A stretch of DNA of 64,000 nucleotides from G963665925 sp963665925. GTDB lineage: Bacteria > Bacillota > Clostridia > Peptostreptococcales > Acidaminobacteraceae. Below, in pieces: positions 9,351 to 16,881 of the stretch. The stretch spans positions 4,278,001 to 4,342,000 of the forward strand of contig OY762511.1 of NCBI GenBank assembly GCA_963665925.1, given 5' to 3'. The notes beneath the pieces were generated by a model. The model searched no databases, was not told where the DNA came from, and worked only from the letters and a program-made list of their open reading frames with translations. The position numbers and the translations under genes are program-made. Each line of letters opens with the position of its first letter. Positions within the stretch are counted from its first letter, which is position 1.

Positions 9351-10487
9351 CTATTTAACCCGACCGCTTAGAGCTGCTTGCATAACTGTATTTACCGACG
9401 CTAAAAAAACTCTGGATTTTTCAGTGCCACAACACCCTGGAAAATTGTAAGACCCAGTTGATAGCATATTTTCACCATCGCCGATTACGCCAATTGATGT
9501 CGTATGACAGGATGAACATCCTGGATTGGACACGTGAATACCAGCATCAATAAATGTTTCAATCAATCCTTCATGCATTGCTTTGATATAGGTTTCATTT
9601 GTATCAGGTGCGACCATGACACGCACTTTATCGTGTACACGCTTTCCTTTAACAATTTCATAAACATGTCTCAAATTTTCAATATTGCCGCCCATACACC
9701 CGCCAATAAAACAGGCGTGTATGGTTTCCTCTTCTACTTCTGCAAGTTCAAGACTCTCATTCGTACCTGGCATGATAATTCTTGGCTTTACATCTGCCAC
9801 ATTGAAATTAATTCTGTGTTCATACGTTTTCTCCAGCATGCCTTGCCCGGAGACAAGTGTCATTACACCTGCTCTTGTCAGATAAGACAAGAGAACCTTT
9901 TTCTTTTCATATGACATTTGTTCATATCCTGCACCACCAATAATCACTTTTGGTGTCTTGGCATTAACACGCAATAACATATCTTTCAGTTCAAATGCCA
10001 CATCTGTAATCTGATCATTTTCTTGAAGCGCACCCGTAATCTCAACTGCAATTTCAACAGAGCCTGTGACAGGTGTTTCACCTGTCTTTAACAGATCAAT
10101 AAGTGTTTCAGAGGTTAACCCAAGTCCAAGTCCACCTTTTGCAGCATACATACCATAGTGACATCCAACCTGTGCAATCACACTTTTTTCAGCTATTATG
10201 CCGTCTGTAAGCATATGGTAGCCAATTCCACCTGCTTGGATAAGCTTGATATCGTATTTCTTCGCAAATGCAATGAGCTTCTTTTGTTTCTCTGCAGTTT
10301 CAAAACTGCCTGCAGGGATATCATGGTCAAAAATTATCAAAATACGCTCGGAATCAATTTTTAAATCGAGCTTTTGAAGTTCATCGATACACATTAGTGG
10401 CAATCCATCATTCAGAACAATCAAGTCTGGTACCACATGCAATATTTCATTCAATTTCAACTCTAAAATTTTCTCATAAGTTGTCAT
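9351..10487 (-). CDS. Divergent LeuC-like (aconitase superfamily) protein with altered active-site motifs
   Basis: The 378-residue protein aligns in layout with LeuC/HACN large subunits: IFDHDIPAGS near residue 55, then GGIGYHMLTDG, and C-terminal cluster motifs. All three cluster cysteines are kept, in GGCMGG (LeuC GSCTNG) and GCSSC (LeuC CGxC). The catalytic DSHT motif is GCHYG here, and the substrate arginine motif NRNFxGR is replaced by GSYNFPGCCG, which adds a cysteine pair. It should bind an Fe-S cluster but may have changed chemistry. It is first in the operon and only 10 bp from the LeuD-like gene. Two ATGs occur: GGAGG is 4 bases from the first (10490) and 7 from the second, so I prefer the second. 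Confidence 0.78.
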   Translation of the reverse strand: MTTYEKILELKLNEILHVVPDLIVLNDGLPLMCIDELQKLDLKIDSERILIIFDHDIPAGSFETAEKQKKLIAFAKKYDIKLIQAGGIGYHMLTDGIIAEKSVIAQVGCHYGMYAAKGGLGLGLTSETLIDLLKTGETPVTGSVEIAVEITGALQENDQITDVAFELKDMLLRVNAKTPKVIIGGAGYEQMSYEKKKVLLSYLTRAGVMTLVSGQGMLEKTYEHRINFNVADVKPRIIMPGTNESLELAEVEEETIHACFIGGCMGGNIENLRHVYEIVKGKRVHDKVRVMVAPDTNETYIKAMHEGLIETFIDAGIHVSNPGCSSCHTTSIGVIGDGENMLSTGSYNFPGCCGTEKSRVFLASVNTVMQAALSGRVK

Positions 10488-10506
10488 CATTCATCCTCCA
10501 TGAGTT

Positions 10507-10524
10507 TAGTTTAACGTTAAACTA
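10507..10524. promoter_or_regulatory. LacI-type palindromic operator of the hydro-lyase operon
   Basis: TAGTTTAACGTTAAACTA is a perfect 18-bp palindrome with the central CG typical of LacI-family sites. It lies just downstream of the promoter at 10537-10565, so a bound repressor would block transcription. The LacI-family gene starts 124 bp away on the other strand and is the likely ligand. Confidence 0.8.
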
Positions 10525-10536
10525 CCGTTTGCGCAT

Positions 10537-10565
10537 ATACTACCACATTGCCAAGAAGTTATCAA
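10537..10565 (-). promoter_or_regulatory. Sigma-A-type promoter of the hydro-lyase operon
   Basis: On the minus strand a -35 TTGATA (10560-10565) and a -10 TAGTAT (10537-10542) are separated by 17 bp. Transcription would start near 10530, directly in front of the palindromic operator. Confidence 0.6.
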
Positions 10566-10647
10566 TAACTTTTTCCTGATATAAAAAATCGGACCTTATT
10601 AAAATTTATGGTATTATAGTCTAAAATAAATTCTATAGGAGGATGCT

Positions 10648-11640
10648 ATGGCTACGCTTAAAGACGTCGCAAAATATGTCGGAGTTTCAGCGACTACCGT
10701 TTCACTTGTTGTGAATGGAAGAGCTGATGAGAAGCGCGTTTCAGAGAAAACCAGGCAACGCATTTATGAAGCAATAAAAGTCCTCGACTACAAACCCAAT
10801 CTGGCAGCAAGACGCCTAAAAAATTCGGCTTCACATAAATTTTCAGTGGCACTTTACTGGCCTTCTGATGATCGAACAACTTTTCTTTCACGAATATTGA
10901 ATGGGTTATATAGTGAAGTTAGAAAACTGGACTTCAAGTGTGATATAGTGGTTTGTCTGTTTGAGAAAGATAAACTGCGGTTGGAAAGCGAACTTCACAA
11001 GGAATACGCTTTTGATGCAGCTATTGTGGGAGCAATTTCAAAAAATGATATGAAGTACTTAGAAGAACTTGAGGCATCAATTCCCGTCATACTCTATAAT
11101 CGAGAACTTGATAAGTATTCATCTGTTTTAAACACTTATGAGGTGGTATTCCAAAAAATCATCCAGGAGCTCGTGAATAAACAAGTTTCAAACATCACTC
11201 TATTTCAAAGCGACACCTCATATCTTGCATCACAGGACCGTACTGCCAGTTTTATCAAACTGGCAAATGAAGCAAATATTTCAACAAAGATATTAAGAGG
11301 TGCATCTTCTTATGAAGGCGGTTATGCCCTCGCAATGAAATGGCAGGATCAGCCGACGCCTTTTATATTCTCTGAATCGGATATTATGTCTTTTGGTGCC
11401 CTGAGGTATTTCAACGAAATAGGCTTAAAAATTCCAGATGAGGTTGAATTGATTTCAATTGGTCTGTCAGAAATTGCATTTACTGCATTTACCAGCCCCT
11501 CGCTCTCGATTTTGTCTGTTCCAACGGAGCAAATGTCCCAGGAAGTTGTAAGGATTCTTTATAACATTCTGGAAAACAAGCAGACTGAGCCTGAACACAA
11601 GTATTTTGAACTTGAGTTTATTAAGAGAGAGTCTTACTGA
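10648..11640 (+). CDS. LacI/PurR-family transcriptional regulator
   Basis: The 330-residue regulator starts with a LacI helix-turn-helix (ATLKDVAKYVGVSATTVSLV) and the hinge helix near residues 50-60 (KPNLAARRLK). A periplasmic-binding-protein-like effector domain follows. LacI proteins usually sense sugars but some sense organic acids or purines. It diverges from the five-gene hydro-lyase operon, with a LacI-type palindrome at 10507-10524, so it probably represses that operon. GGAGG precedes the ATG by 6 bases, and the gene ends in a strong hairpin. Confidence 0.93.
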   Translation: MATLKDVAKYVGVSATTVSLVVNGRADEKRVSEKTRQRIYEAIKVLDYKPNLAARRLKNSASHKFSVALYWPSDDRTTFLSRILNGLYSEVRKLDFKCDIVVCLFEKDKLRLESELHKEYAFDAAIVGAISKNDMKYLEELEASIPVILYNRELDKYSSVLNTYEVVFQKIIQELVNKQVSNITLFQSDTSYLASQDRTASFIKLANEANISTKILRGASSYEGGYALAMKWQDQPTPFIFSESDIMSFGALRYFNEIGLKIPDEVELISIGLSEIAFTAFTSPSLSILSVPTEQMSQEVVRILYNILENKQTEPEHKYFELEFIKRESY

Positions 11641-11668
11641 GGACAATAATTAATGAATTTCAGAACAC

Positions 11669-11704
11669 AAGAACCCCGAATGCATATATGCGTTCGGGGT
11701 TCTT
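11669..11704 (+). terminator. Rho-independent terminator after the LacI-type gene
   Basis: AAGAACCCCGAA and TTCGGGGTTCTT are perfectly complementary and bracket an inner GCATATATGC dyad. A T-rich run follows on the plus strand. Confidence 0.9.
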
Positions 11705-11746
11705 ATTTCTATACAATATTTCAATATAGAAAATCCAACTCGTTTT

Positions 11747-11762
11747 CAATAGCAAGCTATTG
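11747..11762. promoter_or_regulatory. MarR-type operator upstream of marR
   Basis: CAATAGCAAGCTATTG is an inverted repeat of two 7-bp arms around two bases. The same core recurs at 12265-12280 before the MATE gene. Repetition in front of two adjacent genes marks it as the site of the MarR protein encoded between them. Confidence 0.8.
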
Positions 11763-11814
11763 TTCTCTTCAGCCTTTTCTGCTATACTAAACACAAACGG
11801 AGGTGTGTATTACT

Positions 11815-12234
11815 ATGAAACCATCATGTGGTTTATACCTTAAGCAAATCAATACGACGCTTGAAAAAAATGCAAATAATGATTTGAGAGAAGATGGACT
11901 AACCATGTCTCAAGTTACTATATTACTAACACTTAATGAAGCTGATGAATTTTCTCTATCTCTAAAACAACTGGAAAAAGAGCTCCATCTTGCACAATCA
12001 ACGATTGCAGGTATTGTATCAAGATTAGAGCAAAAGAATCTGATCTCATCTTATTTCGATGAAAATGATAAAAGATTGAAACTTGTCAAATTAACTGATG
12101 ATGGGTTGAACTGCTGTAAAAAAGCTGAAATGAGAATGAAAGCCGCTGAAACACAGTTATTATCAGGATTGACAGCGGCTGAGCAAACCATTTTTTTCAC
12201 TTTGCTTCAAAAGGTCAGCAACACTATAACTTGA
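11815..12234 (+). CDS. MarR-family transcriptional regulator
   Basis: A small winged-helix regulator of 139 residues. The DNA-binding part runs from about 30 to 95 (SLKQLEKELHLAQSTIAGIVSRL for the recognition helix, DENDKRLKLVKLT for the wing with its conserved D and R). MarR proteins are dimeric repressors that often sense toxic small molecules. Here the target is very likely itself and the MATE pump 66 bp downstream, as shared palindromes show. A GTG at 11803 is in frame, but GGAGG overlaps it, so the ATG at 11815 is used. A decayed copy of the 5' end of this gene lies at 22621-22740. Confidence 0.9.
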   Translation: MKPSCGLYLKQINTTLEKNANNDLREDGLTMSQVTILLTLNEADEFSLSLKQLEKELHLAQSTIAGIVSRLEQKNLISSYFDENDKRLKLVKLTDDGLNCCKKAEMRMKAAETQLLSGLTAAEQTIFFTLLQKVSNTIT

Positions 12235-12264
12235 CGCATTGCGCCAAGTATTTTTTACCCATTT

Positions 12265-12280
12265 CAATAGCATGCTATTA
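12265..12280. promoter_or_regulatory. MarR-type operator upstream of the MATE gene
   Basis: CAATAGCATGCTATTA contains the perfect 14-bp palindrome AATAGCATGCTATT, the same core as the site before marR. It lies 20 bp before the start codon of the pump gene. Confidence 0.8.
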
Positions 12281-12300
12281 TCAATTAAAAGGAGTTTTTT

Positions 12301-13677
12301 ATGAAAACCAACAATACACTGAAATCCTTTAACGACATGCCACCTTCTCAGGCAGTCATCAAGAATGTTATTCCAGCAATCATTGCCATGCTCATGATCC
12401 TTATCTATAATCTTGCAGACACATTTTTCATAGCTCAAACCAATGATGCATTTCAGGTAGCCGCGGTATCTTTAGCTACGCCTGTATTCCTAATTTTCAT
12501 GTCGGTAGGGACTGTGTTCGGGATTGGTGGTACCTCCGTTATCTCACGTGCAATTGGAGAAGGCAAATTAGAATATGCTAAAAAGACCTCTTCCTTTGTT
12601 ATGTGGTCATGTCTGGCAACAAGCATAGTTATATCACTATTATTTCTAATTTTTATGGATAAGTTACTTTTTCTAATTGGTGCAAGTCCAGAAACTTTTG
12701 ATTTGGCTAAAAACTATCTTGTCATTGTAAGCCTAGGAGGCCCCTTCGTCATGTTCTCCACTTGCTTTTCCAATATTCTACGAGCAGAGGGGCAGGCAAA
12801 AAAGGCAATGGTTGGACAGGTATTAGGCAACATTATCAATATTGTCCTTGACCCTATCATGATTTTAACACTCAACCTTAATATTACAGGCGCTGCTATT
12901 GCAACTGTCATCGGCAATCTCATTGCAGCAGGTTACTACTTGCATTATTTCAATTCTAATAACTCCAGTTTAAGCATAAGCATTAAAGATTTCACTATGA
13001 AGGATAGAATTCCAAGTAGTATCTTACTCATTGGTATACCAGCATCTTTAGCATCGGTTCTAATGAGCGTCTCACAAATCATCATGAATAGCCTGATGGC
13101 TGAATATGGCGATATGGCTTTAGCAGGAATTGGTGTTGCAATGAAAATCACAATGATCACAGGCATGGTTTCAATGGGTATCGGCCAAGGTATCCAGCCG
13201 CTTCTGGGGTTCTGTGTCGGTGCAAAAAACTGGAGCAAATTTAATGCAATCATGAAGTTTTCCACTATGCTTGCACTGTTTACCAGTATTGTACTTACTA
13301 CACTCTGTTATTTTTCAATAGATTCTATTGTCGGTGTATTCCTTGAAAATGCTTCGGCTTATGAATATGCTCATACGTTTTCTCGAATTCTTTTAACAAC
13401 AAGTAGTCTTTTTGGATTCTTCTTTGTTCTTTCAAATGCCCTTCAGGCAATGGGCGCAGCGAGCGCCTCATTAATCATCAACTTGAGTCGTCAAGGGTTA
13501 ATCTATATTCCTATGCTTTTTGTTTTCAATTATACCCTTGGCGCGTCAGGATTAGTATGGGCACAACCTGTAGCAGATCTTTTATCGACTATGTTGGCAG
13601 CCACACTATTCATGTTGACTTATAGAAAAATGTTAAATCTTTCTGATGTAGAATTAGTCAATGTACCTCTTGGCTAA
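12301..13677 (+). CDS. MATE-family multidrug efflux transporter
   Basis: The 458-residue membrane protein has 12 hydrophobic segments and the twofold MATE layout. It exports drugs or other organic cations in exchange for Na+ or H+. Visible features are the long amphipathic start, LATPVFLIFMSVGTVFGIGG near residue 60-78, and the repeat-half equivalent around GMVSMGIGQGIQPLLGF near 295. GGAG precedes the start by about 7 bases. It sits behind marR with a shared operator, so drug-inducible derepression is likely. Confidence 0.92.
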   Translation: MKTNNTLKSFNDMPPSQAVIKNVIPAIIAMLMILIYNLADTFFIAQTNDAFQVAAVSLATPVFLIFMSVGTVFGIGGTSVISRAIGEGKLEYAKKTSSFVMWSCLATSIVISLLFLIFMDKLLFLIGASPETFDLAKNYLVIVSLGGPFVMFSTCFSNILRAEGQAKKAMVGQVLGNIINIVLDPIMILTLNLNITGAAIATVIGNLIAAGYYLHYFNSNNSSLSISIKDFTMKDRIPSSILLIGIPASLASVLMSVSQIIMNSLMAEYGDMALAGIGVAMKITMITGMVSMGIGQGIQPLLGFCVGAKNWSKFNAIMKFSTMLALFTSIVLTTLCYFSIDSIVGVFLENASAYEYAHTFSRILLTTSSLFGFFFVLSNALQAMGAASASLIINLSRQGLIYIPMLFVFNYTLGASGLVWAQPVADLLSTMLAATLFMLTYRKMLNLSDVELVNVPLG

Positions 13678-13709
13678 TAATAATTGATTCAATTTTCATA
13701 TTATTTGTC

Positions 13710-13753
13710 AAAAAGACATATTATACGCTATTCTGCGATCAATATGTCTTTTT
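13710..13753 (+). terminator. Terminator after the MATE gene
   Basis: Arms AAAAAGACATATT and AATATGTCTTTTT are complementary around an 18-base loop and end in a T tract, 33 bp after the MATE stop. Confidence 0.8.
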
Positions 13754-14111
13754 ACTTACGCGACTTACCCTACGATTATTTTTGAATCTATCTACACTAG
13801 CATGCTTTCAAAAATGTGAAATATACCTTACAAAATAAATCAACATATTTTACCACTATTGACTCAATATTCTTTCTAGTATAAAATTAATTTCGAATAA
13901 TTCAGGTGTATCAAGCAAACCTTACCCAGTTTATTTGCATAACTGATTCAGCATAATGTACTAACCACTCACAATGCATGCATATTTTCCTGTAGTCAAA
14001 ATTTTTCAACCTGCATGTTAGATGTTTATGGATAATTTTTTTGTAGATTTTATTTTTTTGACGAATAACGAATCGATTCGTTATTCTCAAATATTTTAAG
14101 GAGCTCATATT
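13754..14111. promoter_or_regulatory. Intergenic region with a 24-bp perfect palindrome (14063-14086) upstream of the AEC gene
   Basis: Most of this AT-rich stretch shows nothing recognisable. At 14063-14086 there is a perfect 24-bp palindrome (arms GAATAACGAATC/GATTCGTTATTC). A possible -35 TTGACG at 14058-14063 abuts it, with a weak -10 TTATTC at 14081-14086 inside the palindrome at 17-bp spacing, so a bound regulator would cover the promoter. The ribosome site AAGGAG follows at 14099-14104. No regulator gene is adjacent, so the binding protein is unknown. Confidence 0.65.
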
Positions 14112-15074
14112 ATGTCAGTATTTACCTACATCCTCATACACAATATTGCGCCTGTTCTTGTACTCATTCTAATGGGATATGGTGTCAGTAAAAAATTCAC
14201 ACTTGATATTTTCACACTCAGCAAATTGAATTTCTATTTATTCATACCTGCATTTATCTTCGTCAATCTGACAGAAACCGAACTCAATTTTGGTATGTTC
14301 AAAATACTATGGTTTTGTATTGCCTATGTGATTGCAAATGGTGCATTCGCTTATATCATTGCAAAGGTGCGCGGTTGGGATGTTGGCAAATATAATGCTT
14401 TCAAAAACTCAATAATGTGGAACAACACTGGAAACATAGGTGTTTCACTTGTAACGCTTGTCTTTAGTGGTAATCCTTATATTGTAAATGGTGAAACACC
14501 CTATCTAAGTGAAGCACTTGCAGTACTTATAATCATAATGGTATTTACAAATGTTGCAGGCAATACAGTTGGATTTTACCAGGCAGGGCGTGCTCATATG
14601 GACATTAGAAAATCACTGAAGTTCATCTTAACAATGCCTGCTATTTATGTATTCCCACTTGCACTCATTTTGAAAAACGCGCCTTTTGATATAACCAACA
14701 CCCTAGTTTGGCCCGCACTTGTATATCTAAAAAATGGGCTTGTAGCAATCGCACTACTGACACTTTCTGTTCAACTCTCCAAAACATCTTTTAAAGTCAA
14801 TGATATCGACGTTTCAATATCCACTTTTTCTAGATTGATTTTAGGGCCTATTCTTGCAATCTTTATGATTAAAATCTTCGATTTCACAGGTATCGTCGCG
14901 CAGACGATATTGATTGGACATGCAGTTCCGACTGCAGTCAATACAGCATTAATTGCTGTTGAATGTGAAAATTATCCAGAATTCGCTACACAATCAGTTG
15001 TCTCCTCAACACTTTTGAGTACAATCACTTTAACTTTTGTCATTTATTTCGCTAGAATTGTATTTCCAATTTAA
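14112..15074 (+). CDS. AEC (auxin efflux carrier)-family transporter
   Basis: The 320-residue protein has about ten membrane segments and the PF03547-type layout (N-terminal half GVSKKFTLDIFTLSKLNFYLF, central NTGNIGVSL, C-terminal HAVPTAVNTALIA). Bacterial AEC members carry malate, malonate or other organic acids. It shares an operon with an HMG-CoA-lyase-family enzyme 23 bp downstream, which suggests uptake of an organic acid that is then cleaved as a CoA ester (inference). Confidence 0.88.
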   Translation: MSVFTYILIHNIAPVLVLILMGYGVSKKFTLDIFTLSKLNFYLFIPAFIFVNLTETELNFGMFKILWFCIAYVIANGAFAYIIAKVRGWDVGKYNAFKNSIMWNNTGNIGVSLVTLVFSGNPYIVNGETPYLSEALAVLIIIMVFTNVAGNTVGFYQAGRAHMDIRKSLKFILTMPAIYVFPLALILKNAPFDITNTLVWPALVYLKNGLVAIALLTLSVQLSKTSFKVNDIDVSISTFSRLILGPILAIFMIKIFDFTGIVAQTILIGHAVPTAVNTALIAVECENYPEFATQSVVSSTLLSTITLTFVIYFARIVFPI

Positions 15075-15097
15075 TAGCTAGTCTAGGAGGAATGATT

Positions 15098-16051
15098 ATG
15101 TCTACACAACTAATTACTTATCCAAAGGCCGTAACAATTAATGAAGTCGGCTTACGAGATGGTATTCAAAATGAATCTTATCTTTTGAATATTGATGAAA
15201 AAATAAATTTATTGGAATCCATCTATGAGTCAAATATTAATGTCATCGAAGTTGGTTCCTTTGTTCATCCTAAAGCAATTCCACAAATGGCAAATGTCAT
15301 AGAGTTTGTTACAAGAATGCCACGTAAAAACAATGTTCAGTATAGAGCTTTGGTTCCAAATATAACGGGGTTGAAGAATGCATGTGCTCTGGGAATTGAC
15401 AAAGCGAAACTGACAGTATGTGTAACCGAATCACATTGCATTAGCAACTTCAACCAACTCCCCTTGGACATGATGAAAAGCTTTGAAAAATGTGTTTCTT
15501 ATGCGACCAATCATAAAATTGAACTATCTGGGGCGATGGCATCTGCTTGGGGTTGCGCCTATGAAGGAAACGTCTCCATCGATCAGGTCGACGCATTGAT
15601 AAAACTTTATTTGGAATACGACATCAAGGAACTTTCACTTTCAGATGCTACAGGTATGGCTAATCCAAAACAAGTTTACACGATGTCCCGCCACTTTATT
15701 GAAAAATACCCTGAAGTTACTTGGATTCTGCATCTACATGATACGCGTGGCATGGCGCTTGCAAATATTGTTGCTGCAATGCAGGCTGGAATTTCCAACT
15801 TTGATGGTTCCTTTGCAGGCTTAGGCGGGTGTCCTTATCTTCCAAATGCAACAGGAAACATTGCAACTGAAGATCTTGTACACATGCTGCACGAAATGGG
15901 GATTAGTACTGGTATCGACCTCGAAAAAGCTATTGGTACAGGAAAACTTGCAGAACAAATTGTGAACCATCAAGGAACTGGATCAATTTTAAGAAGCGGA
16001 CGCAACTGTGATTTGTCACTTGAAAAGCCACACTATCAAAAAAATGATTAG
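15098..16051 (+). CDS. Hydroxymethylglutaryl-CoA lyase-family protein
   Basis: The 317-residue TIM-barrel enzyme belongs to the HMG-CoA lyase branch of the DRE-TIM family, which cleaves 3-hydroxy-3-methyl acyl-CoA esters. Evidence is NEVGLRDGIQNE near residue 12-23 (catalytic Arg-Asp), HLHDTRGMALANI near 215 (metal-binding histidines), and GLGGCPYLPNATGNIATED near 245, with the cysteine of the active-site lid. Other relatives act on citramalyl-type substrates, so the exact ester is open. Two ATGs are in frame. GGAGG lies one base before the first and seven before the second, so the second is chosen. It is cotranscribed with the AEC carrier. Confidence 0.87.
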   Translation: MSTQLITYPKAVTINEVGLRDGIQNESYLLNIDEKINLLESIYESNINVIEVGSFVHPKAIPQMANVIEFVTRMPRKNNVQYRALVPNITGLKNACALGIDKAKLTVCVTESHCISNFNQLPLDMMKSFEKCVSYATNHKIELSGAMASAWGCAYEGNVSIDQVDALIKLYLEYDIKELSLSDATGMANPKQVYTMSRHFIEKYPEVTWILHLHDTRGMALANIVAAMQAGISNFDGSFAGLGGCPYLPNATGNIATEDLVHMLHEMGISTGIDLEKAIGTGKLAEQIVNHQGTGSILRSGRNCDLSLEKPHYQKND

Positions 16052-16080
16052 TAATGTGACTCCAAAGCATTCTTATACAA

Positions 16081-16116
16081 CAAAACCCTGTAACACCAAT
16101 GGTTATCAGGGTTTTG
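16081..16116 (+). terminator. Terminator after the AEC/HMG-CoA-lyase operon
   Basis: CAAAACCCTGTAAC pairs with GTTATCAGGGTTTTG around a 7-base loop (one bulged base), 30 bp past the stop codon. The stretch to 16234 shows nothing further. Confidence 0.8.
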
Positions 16117-16234
16117 TTGAAATCATCTTGAATATGATGTTTAACATTTTGTGAATCGACCAATTTATGTTCAACACTTTCAAAGATTCTTCATATAAAT
16201 TTCATTAAATCTAGAACGAACTGCTCACATATAC

Positions 16235-16870
16235 TTACAAATCCTTTTGATCGAGAATTCCCAGTGATAAAGCCTTAGCAACTGCATTTGCTCTAGAATC
16301 CACTCCCAGTTTTTCATAGATCTTGGTTAAATGTGCTTTCACAGTGCGTTCAGATATTCCAAATAGTATTGCTATAGCCTTGCTTGTTTTTCCTGAAGCT
16401 ACTTCTTTTAAAATTCCAGTTTCACGCTCAGTCAACAAATCTGATTTCCGCTCGTCTTTTGTATCAAATAAGGCTTTTGATATCTCCTCCTTGATTAGAA
16501 TTTCGCCACGTAAAACCGCATCAATACTACGCATGATTTCTTGTCGTGAGGCATCCTTTAACAAATATCCTTTTGCCCCAAGCGAGAAAGCTTGTTGAAT
16601 ATATCTCTGATCATCAAATGTTGTGAGAATAAGTACAGGTATCCTCACACCCAAATCTTTCAAAATCCTCAATACATCTATACCTGATAAATCAGGCATA
16701 TTCAAATCAAGCAGGATGACATCCGGATTTATTGACTTTATTTTATCTAAGGCTTCCTGACCACTCTCTGCTTCACCAATTACATCATACTGGCCCTCTG
16801 TTTCGAATATGAGCTTAAGACCTTCCCGCACTATAAAATGATCATCTACTAAAAAAAGTTTGATTGCCAA
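16235..16870 (-). CDS. NarL/LuxR-type response regulator
   Basis: The 211-residue regulator carries a receiver domain (DDHFIVREGL start, phosphoacceptor Asp in DVILLDLNMPD near residue 54, conserved Lys in LLKDAS near 103). Its LuxR/GerE helix-turn-helix spans residues 145-200 (LTERETGILKEVASGKTSKA, then SERTVKAHLTKIYEKLGV). It follows its histidine kinase by 11 bp and is last in the RND pump operon, so it likely controls that pump or a linked envelope-stress response. Confidence 0.92.
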   Translation of the reverse strand: MAIKLFLVDDHFIVREGLKLIFETEGQYDVIGEAESGQEALDKIKSINPDVILLDLNMPDLSGIDVLRILKDLGVRIPVLILTTFDDQRYIQQAFSLGAKGYLLKDASRQEIMRSIDAVLRGEILIKEEISKALFDTKDERKSDLLTERETGILKEVASGKTSKAIAILFGISERTVKAHLTKIYEKLGVDSRANAVAKALSLGILDQKDL

Positions 16871-16881
16871 TTGACTCTCTC

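Noticed and set aside
4500..10490. Plain leucine biosynthesis operon
   Set aside because: LeuB-, LeuC- and LeuD-like enzymes are there, but no leuA, a LacI operator, an aconitase and a divergent LeuC-like protein make this reading doubtful, so symbols are family labels.
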